Translations under genes and position numbers: made by a program
The notes under the pieces: model-generated
Told to the model about the DNA's origin: nothing
Seen by the model: the letters and a program-made list of their open reading frames with translations, nothing else
The model's database searches: none
Assembly (NCBI RefSeq): GCF_001029435.1
Contig: NZ_LDOV01000037.1
Coordinates: forward strand, 1 to 64,000
DNA length: 64,000 nucleotides
Reading direction: 5' to 3'
Source: Photobacterium aphoticum
GTDB taxonomy: Bacteria > Pseudomonadota > Gammaproteobacteria > Enterobacterales > Vibrionaceae
Shown here: piece after piece, positions 1-9,787 of the stretch
Layout of the letters: each line of letters opens with the position of its first letter
Position numbering within the stretch: the first letter of the stretch is position 1

Positions 1-491
1 ATGTTCGCGATCTCACCCTGGCATTATATCTACCTCCGGTAAAACCAATATACTCCCATTTAAATAGCAATGGTTCATCATTAATTTTTTCTTCATTTCT
101 TTTATGTATGATTCTGATATCACAATATTTATCCTATTTTGACAATTGAGGATCCAGGAGGGTTTATGATGTTTTTTAAATACATTTGACCATGAACACT
201 ACTTTCTCCTTCGTCGTGGAGTTTATTATCATTTTTTGTAAAAAATTCATTGATGTTGTAATATTTACAGATATAGTGAATTTTTTAAAGTTAGGCAATG
301 GAAACGTAATAGTTGAAATTAATAAGATACCAACCTTAGTAACTAAACCTTATTGTAGATTAATTGCCATAATTCATTGACTATCTACTCTTCAAGGTTT
401 TACTTCCAACACTTCCGTCAGATATCTCGGTCGACATCATGAAATCTCTAATAAATTCAAATTTCAGGCATGATAAAACCTAGCCATCGGG
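1..491. other. AT-rich left-edge stretch without a convincing gene
   Basis: This segment is clearly richer in A+T than the rest of the window. A strong ribosome binding site (AGGAGG, 156-161) precedes tandem ATG codons at 166 and 169, but that frame reads only seven codons (MMFFKYI) and stops at 187-189. A 62-codon frame starting at ATG 192 follows immediately (192-380) and encodes a hydrophobic, low-complexity product with no family I recognise. The arrangement could be a leader peptide with a small downstream gene, a frameshifted remnant, or chance. Its composition is compatible with acquired DNA at the edge of the xylose locus. Confidence 0.4.
192..380 (+). CDS. possible small hydrophobic protein, unrecognised
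   Basis: This is a 62-codon open frame starting MNTTFSFVVEF, with a hydrophobic first half (about residues 4-28) that could be one membrane segment. It overlaps by frame with the seven-codon frame at 166-189 that has the good ribosome binding site, so it would need translational coupling or a frameshift to be made. Codon use is AT-rich, unlike the neighbouring xyl genes. It may be spurious. Confidence 0.2.
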   Translation: MNTTFSFVVEFIIIFCKKFIDVVIFTDIVNFLKLGNGNVIVEINKIPTLVTKPYCRLIAIIH

Positions 492-495
492 CTAG
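480..495 (-). terminator. weak hairpin downstream of xylB/small ORF
   Basis: CTAGCC (480-485) pairs with GGCTAG (490-495) around a 4-nt loop. Read on the minus strand the stem is followed by GTTTTATC, a short U-rich tail. It would end transcripts coming leftwards from xylB. Confidence 0.4.
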
Positions 496-764
496 TAAAA
501 AATTGGGAGTAAAAATGCTCTAGCTACATGAAGCAATCTTCGACTGATACTTAACCCTCGCGTTCGTTGCTGGTCGATATAGTGGCAATATTCATGCAGC
601 AGTAAGCCGTCCTTGCCTATCGCGCCAGTGACGCTTTTCTCTAACCGATACCTCAATTCCAACTCATTTTCTTCTGTGAGTCCAAGGCGAGAGACGATAT
701 TTCGTGCCGTTTCTGATATGCAGCCTTTCTGGCCATCGCAAATAAACAACACGGCGCCTTTCAA
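492..764 (-). CDS. possible small protein after xylB, unrecognised
   Basis: This is a 90-codon frame beginning at TTG, 40 bp downstream of the xylB stop and on the same strand, ending inside the hairpin at 480-495. The product has an even, soluble-looking composition and contains LLHEYCHYIDQQ, which superficially resembles a HExxH metal-binding helix. There is no ATG and no clear ribosome binding site, and I recognise no family. It could be the 3' remnant of a lost gene or a small accessory gene translated with xylB. Confidence 0.25.
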   Translation of the reverse strand: MKGAVLFICDGQKGCISETARNIVSRLGLTEENELELRYRLEKSVTGAIGKDGLLLHEYCHYIDQQRTRGLSISRRLLHVARAFLLPIFY

Positions 765-804
765 GCGCCGCGTCGAAGGAAAAATTCAAGCGTCTTTAGA
801 CGGG

Positions 805-2256
805 TTAAAACAGCCCTTTTAACTGCTGATACAGAGATTGGAAAATGGCGCGTTTTTGTTGGTAATGCGCCGCATGTTCAGCGTTAGGCAGATGGCGTTC
901 TACCACTGGTGGTACCGGACAAATATCTGCCACGGTCGCGCCCGGATTTGCCCCTAACATCGCTAGACGGGCGGCACCCAAGGCTGGGCCAACTTCGCCG
1001 CCTTGGCGATACACCAGCGGCATGCCGACAATATCTGCCAGCATCTGACGCCAGTACGCGCTGCGTGCGCCGCCGCCAATTAATGAGACTTCATCAGGGA
1101 TCATCTTGGTGACATGCAGGGCATCAAACCCATCCGCGAAAGCAAAGCCGACACCTTCTAATACAGCCAGAGCAAGTTCGCGCTTGGTTGTAGCGTGCGT
1201 CATGCCAAAGAACACGCCCTTGGCATTGGGGTTATTGTGCGGTGTCCGCTCACCTGACAAATACGGCAGAAATACGACAGATGAATCACGATCAGCATGA
1301 GCTTCTACATCCGCCAACATCTCTCCGACCTCGGTGTAACCGGTCAGCTCAGCAACCCATTGCAGGCACGATGCCGCGCTCAGCATCACCGACATGGTAT
1401 GCCAGGTATAGGGCAATGCATGGCAGAAACTGTGTAACGCCGAGGCCGGATTCGAGATGAAGCCATCACTCACCGCAAAGTACACGCCGGATGTGCCCAA
1501 TGACAACATGGCCTGTCCGGGTTGGCTGATCCCCACGCCGATAGCACCTGCCGCATTATCGCCCCCACCACCGACCACTGGCACGACTGGCATGCCCCAC
1601 AACGCGGCAATATCGGCACTCAAATAACCGGTGATGTCACTGCCTTCATATAACGCAGGCATATGTTCACGGCTTAATCCGGTCGCAGCCAATAAACGGT
1701 CATCCCAGTCACGGCGGTTTACATCCAGCCACATCGTCCCTGCTGAATCCGACATATCAGACGCGTAATCACCGGTCATTTTAAAACGCAGATAATCTTT
1801 CGGCAGCAACACTTTCGCCACTTGTGCAAACACCGCAGGCTCATGGTTAGCGACCCACTTTAGCTTAGGGGCGGTAAAGCCCGGCATCATAATGTTGCCG
1901 GTGATCACGCGGCTATCTGGTACGGCGGCTTCCAACGCTTGGCATTCTTGCTCGCAGCGTCCGTCATTCCACAAAATCGCCGGGCGCAACACATCACCGT
2001 GTTGATCCAGCAAGGTAGCACCGTGCATTTGTCCCGATAAACCGATGGCTTTCACTTGTTGCAAATCCACTTGCTGGCCCAACGCGGCCATCGCTTCACA
2101 GGTGGCCAACCACCAGTCTTGTGGCGCCTGTTCAGACCACAATGACTGTGGGCGAGACACGCTCAAGCCCACCGAATGTGTCGCCACAATCTCGCCAGTA
2201 TCCATCATCGCAATGACTTTAACGCCCGACGTACCCAAATCTATGCCAATGTACAT
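805..2256 (-). CDS. xylB: xylulokinase
   Basis: FGGY-family sugar kinase that phosphorylates D-xylulose with ATP to D-xylulose 5-phosphate in the cytoplasm, the second step of bacterial xylose breakdown. The protein starts MYIGIDLGTSGVKV, the phosphate-binding loop of the N-terminal actin-like domain. The catalytic aspartate is Asp233 in GGGGDNAAGA, at the same position as in the E. coli enzyme, and LSLGTSG and GGGARS mark the C-terminal domain. I chose ATG 2256 (483 residues, E. coli 484) because the longer open frame adds 22 lysine-rich residues absent from the family, while AGGAAA lies just upstream of 2256. It is divergent from xylR and well separated from xylA, so its promoter is probably in the 183 bp before xylR, where XylR would act. 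Confidence 0.95.
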   Translation of the reverse strand: MYIGIDLGTSGVKVIAMMDTGEIVATHSVGLSVSRPQSLWSEQAPQDWWLATCEAMAALGQQVDLQQVKAIGLSGQMHGATLLDQHGDVLRPAILWNDGRCEQECQALEAAVPDSRVITGNIMMPGFTAPKLKWVANHEPAVFAQVAKVLLPKDYLRFKMTGDYASDMSDSAGTMWLDVNRRDWDDRLLAATGLSREHMPALYEGSDITGYLSADIAALWGMPVVPVVGGGGDNAAGAIGVGISQPGQAMLSLGTSGVYFAVSDGFISNPASALHSFCHALPYTWHTMSVMLSAASCLQWVAELTGYTEVGEMLADVEAHADRDSSVVFLPYLSGERTPHNNPNAKGVFFGMTHATTKRELALAVLEGVGFAFADGFDALHVTKMIPDEVSLIGGGARSAYWRQMLADIVGMPLVYRQGGEVGPALGAARLAMLGANPGATVADICPVPPVVERHLPNAEHAAHYQQKRAIFQSLYQQLKGLF

Positions 2257-2439
2257 GTCACTTTTCCTTTTGCTCATGCCCCTTAACGATTTCTTCATCT
2301 TATGCTTCTGGTTTGGCCGCACAATTACGATTTTTCACACTCAGATGCACGGATTTAACGACTGAGCGGAGGATCACATCGTCCATCTTTGACGGCTGCT
2401 ACACTCTCGGCTCATTCTCCAGCAAGCCTATGGGACATA

Positions 2440-3627
2440 ATGGATAAACGATTTCGGATCACATTGTTGTTTAATGCTAATAAGGTCTACGACCGTCAGG
2501 TAATGGAAGGAATTGGTGAATATCTGCAAGCCTCTCAGTGTAACTGGGACATTTTTCTCGATGAAACCTTCACCACACATATAGACGATTTCAAAGCCTG
2601 GCAAGGGGACGGTGTGATCGCCGATTTTGACGATCCGGCGATCCGCGCTTTGCTGGCGGATACCACACTGCCCGTGGTGGGTGTGGGGGGCTCTTACGAA
2701 AACCCACAAGATTATCCGCCCGTGCCGTATGTGGCGACGGACAACCAAGCATTGGTTGAATTGGCTTTTCAGCATTTACGCGATAAAGGGCTGGAAAACT
2801 TTGCTTTTTACGGCACCCCACACGATGACGACAAACACTGGGCCCGTGAGCGTGAACAGGCGTTTCGCCGTGTGATCCAACAAGAAGGCTACAGCGCTTC
2901 GGTCTATCAGGGTAACGATACCAATGCCACTACCTGGCACTATGATATGAACCGATTGGCCGACTGGATCCAACGTTTACCGACGCCCGTGGGGATTGTG
3001 GCCGTCACCGATTCGCGCGCTCGACACCTGCTGCAAGTGTGTGAACACCTCAATATTCTGGTGCCGGATCAGGTCTCGGTGATCGGGATTGATAACGAAG
3101 AGTTAGCGCGCTACCTCACCCGTGTCTCGCTCAGCTCTGTCGGACAGGGCTGTAAAGAAATGGGCTACCGTGCCGCAAAGCTGCTGCACAAAATGCTTGA
3201 TCATCCACCGACTCAGGCAGGGCCCTCTGCACTGCCACGTATTTTGGTGCCACCGACGCAGGTGTTTGCCCGCCAGAGTACCGATTTTCTCGCCTTGAAA
3301 GATCCTTATGTCATTCAGGCGATGCACTTCATTCGCCAGAATGCCTGTAAAGGAATTAAGGTCGATCAGGTGCTTAACTATGTCGGGATCTCTCGTTCAA
3401 ACATGGAAGCACGCTTCAAAGAGGCCTATGGCCATTCTATCCATCAGGAAATCCATAATGCCAAGCTCAAACGAGCCTGTAACCTGCTGACATCCACCGC
3501 CTTGCCGATTGCAGAAATCGCCGAACTGTGTGGCTACCCGTCGTTGCAATACATGTACACGGTATTTAAAAAGAACCTTAATCAAACCCCGAAAGAGCAC
3601 CGCGACAGCGTCGCCGTGTGTGCATAA
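2440..3627 (+). CDS. xylR: xylose operon activator XylR
   Basis: 395-residue regulator (E. coli 392) with an N-terminal periplasmic-binding-protein/LacI-like sensor domain (about residues 1-280) that binds D-xylose and a C-terminal AraC double helix-turn-helix. The N-terminus MDKRFRITLLFNANK aligns directly with E. coli XylR, which fixes the start at ATG 2440; the open frame extends 17 codons further upstream without similarity. The C-terminal HTH contains SMCGYPSLQY-type sequence (here ELCGYPSLQYMY) and KNLNQTPKEHRD. In relatives the xylose-bound protein activates xylA and xylF promoters together with CRP. Here it is transcribed away from xylB and ends at a bidirectional terminator shared with xylH. 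Confidence 0.95.
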   Translation: MDKRFRITLLFNANKVYDRQVMEGIGEYLQASQCNWDIFLDETFTTHIDDFKAWQGDGVIADFDDPAIRALLADTTLPVVGVGGSYENPQDYPPVPYVATDNQALVELAFQHLRDKGLENFAFYGTPHDDDKHWAREREQAFRRVIQQEGYSASVYQGNDTNATTWHYDMNRLADWIQRLPTPVGIVAVTDSRARHLLQVCEHLNILVPDQVSVIGIDNEELARYLTRVSLSSVGQGCKEMGYRAAKLLHKMLDHPPTQAGPSALPRILVPPTQVFARQSTDFLALKDPYVIQAMHFIRQNACKGIKVDQVLNYVGISRSNMEARFKEAYGHSIHQEIHNAKLKRACNLLTSTALPIAEIAELCGYPSLQYMYTVFKKNLNQTPKEHRDSVAVCA

Positions 3628-3645
3628 CGGCTTGTTGAGTGGCAT

Positions 3646-3676
3646 AAAAAAACCTCTTTCACAAAAGAGGTTTTTT
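3646..3676. terminator. bidirectional terminator between xylR and xylH
   Basis: CCTCTTT (3653-3659) and AAAGAGG (3664-3670) form a stem with a 4-nt loop, flanked by an A-run on the left and a T-run on the right, so it can end transcripts from both convergent genes. Confidence 0.9.
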
Positions 3677-3715
3677 CTTCTTTATCAATGCCTTTTCTGG
3701 CGCAAAAACGAGTGG

Positions 3716-4891
3716 TTAACGCTTCGCTTTTGTTGCGCTGTCCATCCACACCGCCAGTAACAAAATCCCGCCTTTAACGATGTACTGCCAGAAGGTTGGG
3801 ACGTCCATCATGCTCATTCCGTTATCCAGTGATGCCATGATAAAGGCCCCGATCACCGCACCTATAACGGTACCTACCCCGCCCGCCATACTGGTGCCAC
3901 CGATGATACACGCGGCAATGGCATCGAGCTCGGCAATGTTACCGGCAGACGGCGAGCCTGCACCCAAACGGCTGCTCAGGATCAAGGCCGCGACCGCCAC
4001 CAAAAAACCGTTCATGGCATACACTGCCAGCTTGGTTTTCTCGACGTTGATGCCTGATAAACGGCTCGCTTCAATGTTGCCACCAATGGCAAAAATACGG
4101 CGACCAAATTGGGTTTTATTGGCAATGAAAGTACCGATGATCAAAAACGTAGCCAGTAACAATACCGGCGTTGGTACACCTCGGTAATCGTTAAGGATCA
4201 AGATGATACTCAGCACCGCAATGCCCATCGCCGCACTTTTCATCAATGACGTATGCATAGGGGGTACCGGCAACTCGTACTGCTGACGCATGGCGCGGCG
4301 CTTTTGCTGCCAGCCAAAATACAGCGCCAGACCACCCACACCGATCACCATCCCGACCATACTCGGTAAATAGCTTTGGCCGATGATCCCCATCGCATCG
4401 GAGGTCGGTGCTACTGTGGTACCGTCCGTGATCCCAATCAGGATGCCACGAAACGCCAACATGCCCGCCAAGGTCACAATAAATGACGGCACTTTGCGGT
4501 ACGCCACCCACCAACCGTTCCACAGCCCCAACAAGAAACCGGCGGTCAGTGTCAGCATAATGGTCAATGGCAGCGGCCAGCCAAACCACACATCCAAAAT
4601 CGCTGCCACACCGCCCAGCAGCCCCATCATGGAGCCGACTGACAGATCAATTTCCCCACTGATGATGACAAACACCATGCCGATAGCCAGAATGCCGGTG
4701 ATAGCTGTCTGGCGGAACAAGTTGGAAATATTGCGGGGTGATAGGTAACTCCAGTCGGTCATCACACTGAAAAACAGCATGATAATAACGATAGCTGCCG
4801 CCATCACGACCAGTTGCAGTTTGGCGCCTTGTAGCCACTCGCGCCATTGTGATTGTGGTGCGCCTGATGGCACCGGATTGATCTGTTCCAT
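3716..4891 (-). CDS. xylH: xylose ABC transporter permease XylH
   Basis: 391-residue inner-membrane permease of the ribose/xylose (CUT2) type, forming the channel for xylose uptake with XylG and XylF. It has about ten hydrophobic segments and family motifs such as [20 protein letters not shown] near residue 60 and [14 protein letters not shown] near residue 275. Its ATG overlaps the xylG stop by one base (TAATG), so the two are translationally coupled. It is the last gene of xylFGH and runs into the shared terminator with xylR. E. coli places xylR at the end of this operon; here xylR is on the opposite strand. Confidence 0.95.
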   Translation of the reverse strand: MEQINPVPSGAPQSQWREWLQGAKLQLVVMAAAIVIIMLFFSVMTDWSYLSPRNISNLFRQTAITGILAIGMVFVIISGEIDLSVGSMMGLLGGVAAILDVWFGWPLPLTIMLTLTAGFLLGLWNGWWVAYRKVPSFIVTLAGMLAFRGILIGITDGTTVAPTSDAMGIIGQSYLPSMVGMVIGVGGLALYFGWQQKRRAMRQQYELPVPPMHTSLMKSAAMGIAVLSIILILNDYRGVPTPVLLLATFLIIGTFIANKTQFGRRIFAIGGNIEASRLSGINVEKTKLAVYAMNGFLVAVAALILSSRLGAGSPSAGNIAELDAIAACIIGGTSMAGGVGTVIGAVIGAFIMASLDNGMSMMDVPTFWQYIVKGGILLLAVWMDSATKAKR

Positions 4892-6414
4892 TATGCGGCC
4901 ACTCCTTCCGTCAGCGCACAGTCCATGATTTGCTCTTGTGACAGGTTGTCGTTAATCAAATCACCTTTAATTTTGCCTTCATGCATCACCAATACCCGAT
5001 CGCTGATCCCCAGCACTTCCGGTAATTCAGATGACACCATGATCACGCTGATCCCTTGGTGGACCAGCTTGAAGATCAACTTGTAGATCTCGTATTTTGC
5101 CCCGACATCGATCCCGCGCGTCGGCTCATCCAGGATCAAGACTTGCGGATTCACCAACAGAAAACGCGCCAGAATGGCTTTTTGCTGGTTCCCACCGGAA
5201 AGGTTTTTAATCGGCAGCTCGGCCGAGGGGGTCTTCACGGTCAGGGCGCGAATCGACTGACTGATCTCTGCCGCTTCATGCACATCATCCAACACACCGT
5301 GTTGAGCAAACAGCCCCAAGCCGGCCAAGGTAATGTTTTCGCCCACCGACATGATCGGCACAATACCGTGACGCTTGCGATCTTCCGGCACCATGGCGAT
5401 CCCCGCTGTCAGCGCATCACGACTGCTGTTGACTGACAACGTGTTGCCACGCAATATCACTTCACCGGTATAACGCCCTTGGTAACAGCCATAAATACAT
5501 TCCATCAGCTCGGTACGCCCAGCCCCCACCAACCCAGAGACGCCAAGAATCTCACCTTTGCGCAACACAAAACTGGCATTGTTCACTTTATGGATATGCG
5601 GATTGGTTTTATCCCAGGCGGACAGCCCTTTCACCTCCAGCACCACCTCGCCAATATTATGGGGTTCACGGGGAAACAGTTGTTTCATCTCGCGTCCCAC
5701 CATCATGGTGATGATGTCATCGGTCGTCATGGTGCTCGCCAAACGGGTACCGATATGTACCCCATCGCGGATCACACAAATCTGATCCGAAATGTGCTTC
5801 ACTTCATTGAGTTTGTGAGAGATATAAATGCAGCTCACGCCTTGCGCTTTGAGGGTCTTCACCAAATCCAACAAGATTTGCGTTTCAGATTCGGTAAGTG
5901 GTGCCGTCGGTTCATCCAACACTAATAGTTTGGCGTTTTTCGACAAGGCCTTGGCAATTTCAATCAATTGTTGCTGCCCTACCCCTAAATCCCCGACCCG
6001 GGTTTCCGGTGATATCGCCAACTTCACTTTCTTAAGCAGCGCCACTGATTCCGCATACATACGGTCAAAATCCAGCATGCCGTAACGCGTCAGCTCTGCG
6101 CCTAAAAACAGGTTTTCTAAAATCGAGAGCTCTTTAACTAAGGTTAATTCCTGATGAATAATGGCAATGCCCAAGGCTTCCGTTTCCGCGATGGTTTTGA
6201 CTTTTACCGGCAGCCCCTCAAACACGATCTCGCCATCAAAGTCCCCATGCGGATAAATGCCACACAGTACTTTCATCAATGTCGATTTGCCGGAACCATT
6301 TTCACCACATAACGACAGTATTTCCCCTTTATTCACGGTAATACTGACGCCGTCTAATGCTTTTACCGGGCCAAAGCATTTGACGATATTTTTCATTTCT
6401 AATAAGGGTTTCAT
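4891..6414 (-). CDS. xylG: xylose ABC transporter ATPase XylG
   Basis: 507-residue ATPase with two fused nucleotide-binding domains, as in all sugar importers of the RbsA/XylG type. The first domain has Walker [10 protein letters not shown] and VLDEPTAPL; the second has the usual atypical A-loop region GLVGAGRTE, signature NLSGGNQQK and LDEPTRGID. The start at ATG 6414 ([12 protein letters not shown]) matches E. coli XylG and has AGGAG six bases upstream; the open frame runs 20 codons further but without similarity. It lies 121 bp after xylF and overlaps xylH by one base. Confidence 0.95.
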   Translation of the reverse strand: MKPLLEMKNIVKCFGPVKALDGVSITVNKGEILSLCGENGSGKSTLMKVLCGIYPHGDFDGEIVFEGLPVKVKTIAETEALGIAIIHQELTLVKELSILENLFLGAELTRYGMLDFDRMYAESVALLKKVKLAISPETRVGDLGVGQQQLIEIAKALSKNAKLLVLDEPTAPLTESETQILLDLVKTLKAQGVSCIYISHKLNEVKHISDQICVIRDGVHIGTRLASTMTTDDIITMMVGREMKQLFPREPHNIGEVVLEVKGLSAWDKTNPHIHKVNNASFVLRKGEILGVSGLVGAGRTELMECIYGCYQGRYTGEVILRGNTLSVNSSRDALTAGIAMVPEDRKRHGIVPIMSVGENITLAGLGLFAQHGVLDDVHEAAEISQSIRALTVKTPSAELPIKNLSGGNQQKAILARFLLVNPQVLILDEPTRGIDVGAKYEIYKLIFKLVHQGISVIMVSSELPEVLGISDRVLVMHEGKIKGDLINDNLSQEQIMDCALTEGVAA

Positions 6415-6535
6415 TTTCACTCCTAAGCCGCAGAGTGGAAAAAGAGAGCGTGGCAACTGAGCGAACATATTCACGCGGTAAACACCCGCTCTCCTTTTTG
6501 CGCGACCTTTAGCTGAACGATGTCTTACTGCACGA

Positions 6536-7534
6536 TCAGTTTTGGTAGATATCTTTTTCAGAGTGGAAATTATCTGCCACCAAGGTTTGCTTGATATTGG
6601 TATGATTCACGGTGATAGGTGACAGCAACCAAGCCGGCACATCTTTCTTACCATTGTTGAGTACGGCGTTGGATTCCGGCATTTTGTCATTACCCAAATC
6701 TACGGCGATATCAGCTGCACGGGAGGCCAACACATGAATAGGCTTGTACACCGTCATGGTTTGGGTGCCTTCCACAATACGACGAATAGCCGCAAGATCC
6801 GCATCCTGACCAGAAATCGCCACTTTGCCCGCTAAGCCTTGTGCTTCCAGCGCCTGAATCGCACCGCCTGCCGTCGCATCGTTAGACGCCACCACCACAT
6901 CAATCTTGTTATTGTTGGCCGTCAGTGCGTTCTCCATGATTTTCAACGCATTTTCAGCAAGCCATGAATCGACCCACTGATCGCCCACCACCTTGATCTC
7001 TCCGGCATCAATCTTTGGCTGCAACACGTTCATCTGTCCTTGGCGGAACAGTTTGGCGTTGTTATCGGTCGGTGCGCCGCCCATCAAGAAATAGTTACCG
7101 CTTGGCTTGGCATCCACCATGGCCGTCGCCTGCATTTCCCCGACTTTTTCGTTGTCAAAAGAGAGATAAAAGTCTAAATCCGCATTGTTGATCAAGCGGT
7201 CATATGCCAGCACCTTAATGCCATCGCGCTTGGCTTCCGCAATCACGTTACTCAATACTTCGCCGTTGTAAGGAATAATCACCAACACATCGACGCCACG
7301 TGAAATCATATTTTCAACTTGTGAAATCTGCGTTTGTTCATTGCCGTTTGCCGACTGCACGTACACTTTAGCGCCCAGTGCTTCCGCGCGTTCAACAAAG
7401 ATATCGCGGTCTTTTTGCCAGCGCTCCAAACGCAAATCATCAATGGCCATACCGATCTTAACGGTATCCGCTATCGCAGGCGTCGCAGCAAGCCCAAGTA
7501 ACATGGCACAGAGGATCGAGAGTGATTTTTTCAT
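6536..7534 (-). CDS. xylF: xylose-binding periplasmic protein XylF
   Basis: 332-residue periplasmic D-xylose receptor of the importer (E. coli 330). Residues 1-22 are a signal peptide with cleavage likely after ATPAIA; the mature part begins [18 protein letters not shown], typical for the family. Sugar-contact sequences such as [14 protein letters not shown] and SGQDAD are present. The start at ATG 7534 is preceded by AAGGAT at good distance, whereas the upstream in-frame codon adds seven charged residues before the signal peptide. It is the first gene of xylFGH, with its own leader region of about 480 bp. Confidence 0.95.
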   Translation of the reverse strand: MKKSLSILCAMLLGLAATPAIADTVKIGMAIDDLRLERWQKDRDIFVERAEALGAKVYVQSANGNEQTQISQVENMISRGVDVLVIIPYNGEVLSNVIAEAKRDGIKVLAYDRLINNADLDFYLSFDNEKVGEMQATAMVDAKPSGNYFLMGGAPTDNNAKLFRQGQMNVLQPKIDAGEIKVVGDQWVDSWLAENALKIMENALTANNNKIDVVVASNDATAGGAIQALEAQGLAGKVAISGQDADLAAIRRIVEGTQTMTVYKPIHVLASRAADIAVDLGNDKMPESNAVLNNGKKDVPAWLLSPITVNHTNIKQTLVADNFHSEKDIYQN

Positions 7535-8013
7535 GGTTCTATCCTTTCGTTTCACGTGGGGTAAGTAGGGGAGTTTCTTTTTATTATTGCGCCGTTATTT
7601 TCTCGCTTTGGAAATAACGCTGGTCTTACTGTAGAGCAGAAAACGTACAGGTTCATTTAAGGTTTTTTCTAACCGAATTACGTTTTTTGTTTTATTGATT
7701 AATTTGTGATCAGGATAAAAGAGGCTTTATTTGATGTCGTTTTACGCCCAGGAATAACAAAGATTTGCTATTACCATCACGCCCAAATTCGGCGAAATAT
7801 GCTTTAGGCGCGCAATCACAAAGTGCGCCATGAAACAGCCAAAACACTCACCGCCAAGACACTGGCAACATAGGCGCAGCCATAAACGGCACGCAAAAAG
7901 GCCCGCACATCACTAACGTCATGTGCAGGCAGCATCGCTCAGGAGCGATATGGGGGTAGGGCTCAGTGACGGGCGCGAACAGGATAAATCTACCCTGCTC
8001 GTCCCCTGTCAGA
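7535..8013. promoter_or_regulatory. xylF upstream region
   Basis: 479 bp between xylA and xylF, both on the minus strand. The xylA-proximal part holds a terminator (7892-7930), so xylFGH must start from its own promoter in the remaining AT-rich 300 bp. By similarity with E. coli this should carry XylR and CRP sites, but I could not assign a specific site by eye. Confidence 0.5.
7892..7930 (-). terminator. xylA terminator
   Basis: GCCCGCACAT (7901-7910) and ATGTGCAGGC (7921-7930) form a near-perfect 10-bp stem; on the minus strand it is followed by CTTTTTG. It lies about 85 bp after the xylA stop and separates xylA from xylFGH. A second small hairpin (CGCTC/GAGCG near 7935-7946) lies between. 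Confidence 0.75.
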
Positions 8014-9333
8014 TCACTTGTAGATAAAACCGTTTACGATATTTTCCAATTGCTCCTGGCGACCAGACTCACGCACTGGTGACAGATCGTTGTCCACCGC
8101 ATACTGCGCCAGTGAAGCCAAAGAATGGTCGCCAGCCAGGATCTTCTTACCCAGATCCTCATTCCAGCCGGCATAACGGCGCGCGATGTTCTGAGACAAG
8201 AGATCGTTCTCGATCATTGCTGCTGCACGCTCTAATGACAGTGCCATGGTATCCATTCCGCCAATGTGACCGTAGAACAGATCTTCAGCGTCAATCGATG
8301 GGCGACGAACACGGGCATCAAAGTTAAAGCCACCCGTCGTAAAGCCACCGGCTTTCAGGATTTCGTACATCACCAGCGTGTTTTCTTCAACGCTGTTCGG
8401 GAACTGGTCGGTATCCCAGCCCAACTGTGCATCCCCACGGTTCGCATCGATAGAGCCAAAAATACCCAGTGAGGTTGCGGTCGCTACTTCGTGCTGGAAG
8501 CTGTGGCCCGCCAACGTCGCGTGGTTCGCTTCAATATTCACTTTGATCTCTTTTTCCAGACCAAACTGCTTCAAGAAACCATATACGGTCGCCGTGTCGT
8601 AGTCGTACTGATGTTTGGTCGGTTCTTGTGGTTTTGGCTCAATCAAAATCGTGCCTTTAAAACCGATCTTGTGTTTATGCTCAACCACCATTTGCATCAA
8701 ACGGCCTAGCTGCTGGCGTTCCTGACGCAAGTCAGTATTCAATAGCGTTTCGTAGCCTTCACGGCCGCCCCACAATACGTAGTTTTCACCACCCAAGCGT
8801 TGTGTTGCGCCCATGGCATTAAAAATTTGTGTCGCCGCATACGCGAAGACTTTCGGATCGGGGTTGGTGCCGGCACCTGCCATGTAACGAGGGTGTGAGA
8901 ACGCATTAGCGGTACCCCACAACAGTTTCATGCCGGTCTCTGCTTGTTTCTGCTCAAGCACGTCCACCATTTGTGCGAAGTTGTTTACGTATTCTTTGAT
9001 CGAGGCCCCTTCCGGTGCCACATCGACATCGTGGAAACAGTAATAAGGCACACCCAGCTTGGTGAAAAAATCAAACGCCGCATCGGCTTTCATGCGTGCC
9101 ATTTCCATCGCGTCACCGCTGTGGTGCCAAGGGCGCTCAAACGTGCCCGCACCGAACACATCAGAGCCCGGCCAGCAGAAGTTGTGCCAGTAACACGCGG
9201 CGAAACGGAGGTGATCTTTCATCGACTTACCGAGGATCATGCGGTCGGCATCATAGTGACGGAAAGCCAATGGGTTAGTCGTGTCTTTGCCTTCAAATTG
9301 AATATTATTGATGTGTTTAAAATAATCAGTCAT
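8014..9333 (-). CDS. xylA: xylose isomerase
   Basis: 439-residue TIM-barrel enzyme (E. coli 440) converting D-xylose to D-xylulose with two divalent metal ions. Catalytic His101 and Asp104 are in [13 protein letters not shown], the metal-binding segments are [13 protein letters not shown] and the later [12 protein letters not shown], and the WGGREGYE signature is present. The start MTDYFKHI has AAGG just upstream. Unlike E. coli, xylA and xylB are not adjacent: xylA ends at its own terminator and xylB lies beyond xylFGH. Its promoter region (9334-9787) is long and contains a perfect inverted repeat. Confidence 0.97.
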   Translation of the reverse strand: MTDYFKHINNIQFEGKDTTNPLAFRHYDADRMILGKSMKDHLRFAACYWHNFCWPGSDVFGAGTFERPWHHSGDAMEMARMKADAAFDFFTKLGVPYYCFHDVDVAPEGASIKEYVNNFAQMVDVLEQKQAETGMKLLWGTANAFSHPRYMAGAGTNPDPKVFAYAATQIFNAMGATQRLGGENYVLWGGREGYETLLNTDLRQERQQLGRLMQMVVEHKHKIGFKGTILIEPKPQEPTKHQYDYDTATVYGFLKQFGLEKEIKVNIEANHATLAGHSFQHEVATATSLGIFGSIDANRGDAQLGWDTDQFPNSVEENTLVMYEILKAGGFTTGGFNFDARVRRPSIDAEDLFYGHIGGMDTMALSLERAAAMIENDLLSQNIARRYAGWNEDLGKKILAGDHSLASLAQYAVDNDLSPVRESGRQEQLENIVNGFIYK

Positions 9334-9787
9334 AGCCTTGATCCTGTGTGTCGTTGCCTGTTTGTCTTTACCCCGTGTTATTACGGTGGCATCACAATCG
9401 AAGCATGTCGTTGTTGAGGTTATCTTTTCTTTTTTTTACAGGCTCAGCAATTATGATTTTTTAGACGTCGTTTTCTCCTATTTGTTTATTGTGCTTAACC
9501 TCTCATTCTTATTATTTCATCACTGATTTTTTGTGATCGCATCATCCGTTTTATACTTGGGGATTTTTATTCTCTGCTTTTTGTTCATCATGATAAACGT
9601 CACACTAACGAAATATCATAATGCGATTGTGATATTTCATCGCTTGCCTATTTTTCCAGACAAAAAAGAACAACACTATCACGCACTTTTTTAATATTGA
9701 CCACGTTCAATAAAAATGACTCACGCAATGGCTTACGTTTTTTTATTTTCTACTTATCATATTGCGTTATTTCTTTATTTCGTTGTG
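9334..9787. promoter_or_regulatory. AT-rich xylA promoter region
   Basis: 454 bp of strongly AT-rich DNA between xylA and the LacI-family gene, both read leftwards. It contains a perfect 9-bp inverted repeat (9610-9638). No small gene is convincing here. Regulation by XylR is expected from the family, but the operator itself is not identified. Confidence 0.5.
9610..9638. promoter_or_regulatory. perfect inverted repeat upstream of xylA
   Basis: GAAATATCA (9610-9618) and TGATATTTC (9630-9638) are exact inverted copies separated by 11 bp, in the promoter region of xylA about 280 bp before its start. The symmetric layout suggests an operator; the protein that binds is not known from sequence. 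It is not followed by a T-run on either strand, which argues against a terminator. Confidence 0.4.
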
